NCBI GenBank assembly: GCA_029859455.1
Contig: JAOUDE010000153.1
Location: 1-6,371, forward strand
Reading direction: 5' to 3'
Origin: Ignavibacteria bacterium
GTDB lineage: Bacteria > Bacteroidota > Ignavibacteria > UBA10030 > UBA6906
Length of the DNA stretch: 6,371 nucleotides
The notes under the pieces were generated by a model. The model saw only the letters and a program-made list of their open reading frames with translations. It searched no databases and had not been told where the DNA came from. This document shows positions 5,587-6,371 of this stretch, in pieces; position 1 is the stretch's first letter, and each line of letters starts with the position of its first letter. The translations under genes and the position numbers were made by a program.

Positions 5587-6371
5587 TCACGGACTCCGCC
5601 GCTGCCTCGCCACCTCATACAGCAACACAGCACTCGCCGACGAGACATTCAAAGAGTCGGTCTGGTTCTCCATCGGAATACTGACGAACAGGTCGCATGC
5701 ATCCCGTACTGGCTGGCGGAGCCCCGACTCCTCGCTTCCGAGAATCAGACAGCATCCTCTCTCCCATGAGACTCTGCCAATCGGTGCGCTTCCCTCCGGG
5801 TCTGTGCCGATAACCGGGATACCGCGCCTCTTCAGGACCGCGAGATCGTCCGCGAGGTTACCGGAGTGACAGACAGGAACCCGGAACACCGTTCCCATCG
5901 AGTTTCTGACAGCCCTGCGGAGATACGGACTGCTTGACGTTTCCCCCACAAGAATCGCGTCCACACCGAAGCCCGCGCAGTTCCGAACCACAACACCGAC
6001 ATTCTCCGCATTCATCAGACCGTCGAGCGCAACAATGAATGGGCGCTCCCCGCTGCCGATCGATTCTCGATCCGGCTCCGGCGGTACCTTCGCAACTGCC
6101 ATGATCCCCTGATGCATGCGGTAGCCGACAATCTCCGAGAGCAGTTCCTTCGGCCCGAGATAGATATCGGCTGAGATCTGTTCGTACCGGGGCTCGGTTC
6201 CGCGCAGGGTTCCATCCCACTCGGGCGTAAGCAGGAAAGAGAGAACATCCAGTCCGGAAGCAATCAGTCTCCGAACCACCTTCTCGCCGTCTGCCACAAA
6301 GATTCCCTGGTCGATATGATCCACTGGCCTCCGGAGTGTCCGGTAGACCTGAAGATCAGGAATGCCGAGTG
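5587..6371 (-). CDS. SpoU/TrmH-family RNA 2'-O-methyltransferase, 5'-truncated by window edge
   Basis: The frame runs unbroken from the right edge (last full codon ends at 6371) to TCA at 5587, giving 260 visible residues. A GTG at 6324 is not the start: the 15 codons before it (LGIPDLQVYRTLRRP) already resemble the family N-terminus. Only a few residues are probably missing. An N-terminal SpoU substrate-binding domain is visible (about 15-95: GIFVADGEKVVRRLIASGL, ending IVGYRMHQGIMAVAK). The SPOUT trefoil-knot domain follows. Its motif 1 is NAENVGVVVRNCAGFG (N120, R129), motif 2 LILGSEESGL (about 208-217), and motif 3 IPMENQTDSLNVSSASAVLLYE (about 231-252). Such enzymes transfer a methyl group from S-adenosylmethionine to a ribose 2'-OH of rRNA or tRNA. 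The exact target is not readable. It is convergent with the thiamine operon and shares the hairpin region as its likely terminator. Confidence 0.93.
   Translation of the reverse strand, partial: LGIPDLQVYRTLRRPVDHIDQGIFVADGEKVVRRLIASGLDVLSFLLTPEWDGTLRGTEPRYEQISADIYLGPKELLSEIVGYRMHQGIMAVAKVPPEPDRESIGSGERPFIVALDGLMNAENVGVVVRNCAGFGVDAILVGETSSSPYLRRAVRNSMGTVFRVPVCHSGNLADDLAVLKRRGIPVIGTDPEGSAPIGRVSWERGCCLILGSEESGLRQPVRDACDLFVSIPMENQTDSLNVSSASAVLLYEVARQRRSP

Noticed and set aside
5587..6324. A complete methyltransferase starting at GTG 6324.
   Set aside because: The frame continues to the window edge and encodes the family-like N-terminal sequence VYRTLRRP just before that codon, so the true start is off the window.

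Overview
The window looks like part of a chromosome of a Gram-negative bacterium of about 55% GC (rough visual estimate). The TonB-dependent outer-membrane receptor proves an outer membrane. The pairing of such a receptor with thiamine pyrophosphokinase under a TPP riboswitch is best known from the Bacteroidota/Chlorobiota (FCB) group, so that affiliation is the best guess, but it is an inference.

Layout: (1) From 2 to 973 on + lies the 3' part of a vanadium-haloperoxidase-like PAP2-superfamily gene whose start is off the window; it ends at a strong intrinsic terminator (1004-1039). (2) From 1038 to 1209 is a compact control region: a sigma70-like promoter whose -35 box overlaps the upstream terminator's T-tract, a complete TPP (THI-box) aptamer (1074-1158), and a second intrinsic terminator (1182-1209). 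The 5' arm of that second terminator is complementary to the 3' strand of aptamer helix P1. (3) From 1225 to 5476 on + is a tight three-gene operon: a TonB-dependent receptor, thiamine pyrophosphokinase (thiN; 2-nt gap) and a sodium:solute symporter (SSS) family permease (4-nt ATGA overlap). (4) From 5491 to 5568 is a long imperfect inverted repeat between convergent genes. (5) From 5587 to the right edge on - is a SpoU/TrmH-family RNA 2'-O-methyltransferase whose start is off the window.

The central operon reads as a self-contained thiamine salvage module. The receptor would carry thiamine (or a relative) across the outer membrane, the SSS permease across the inner membrane, and ThiN would trap it as thiamine pyrophosphate. 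TPP would then close the loop by switching the leader to termination. The substrate of the two transporters is inferred from the riboswitch and from thiN, not from the protein sequences themselves. The use of an SSS-family permease as the inner-membrane partner is the most interesting biological point. The flanking haloperoxidase-like and methyltransferase genes appear unrelated to it.
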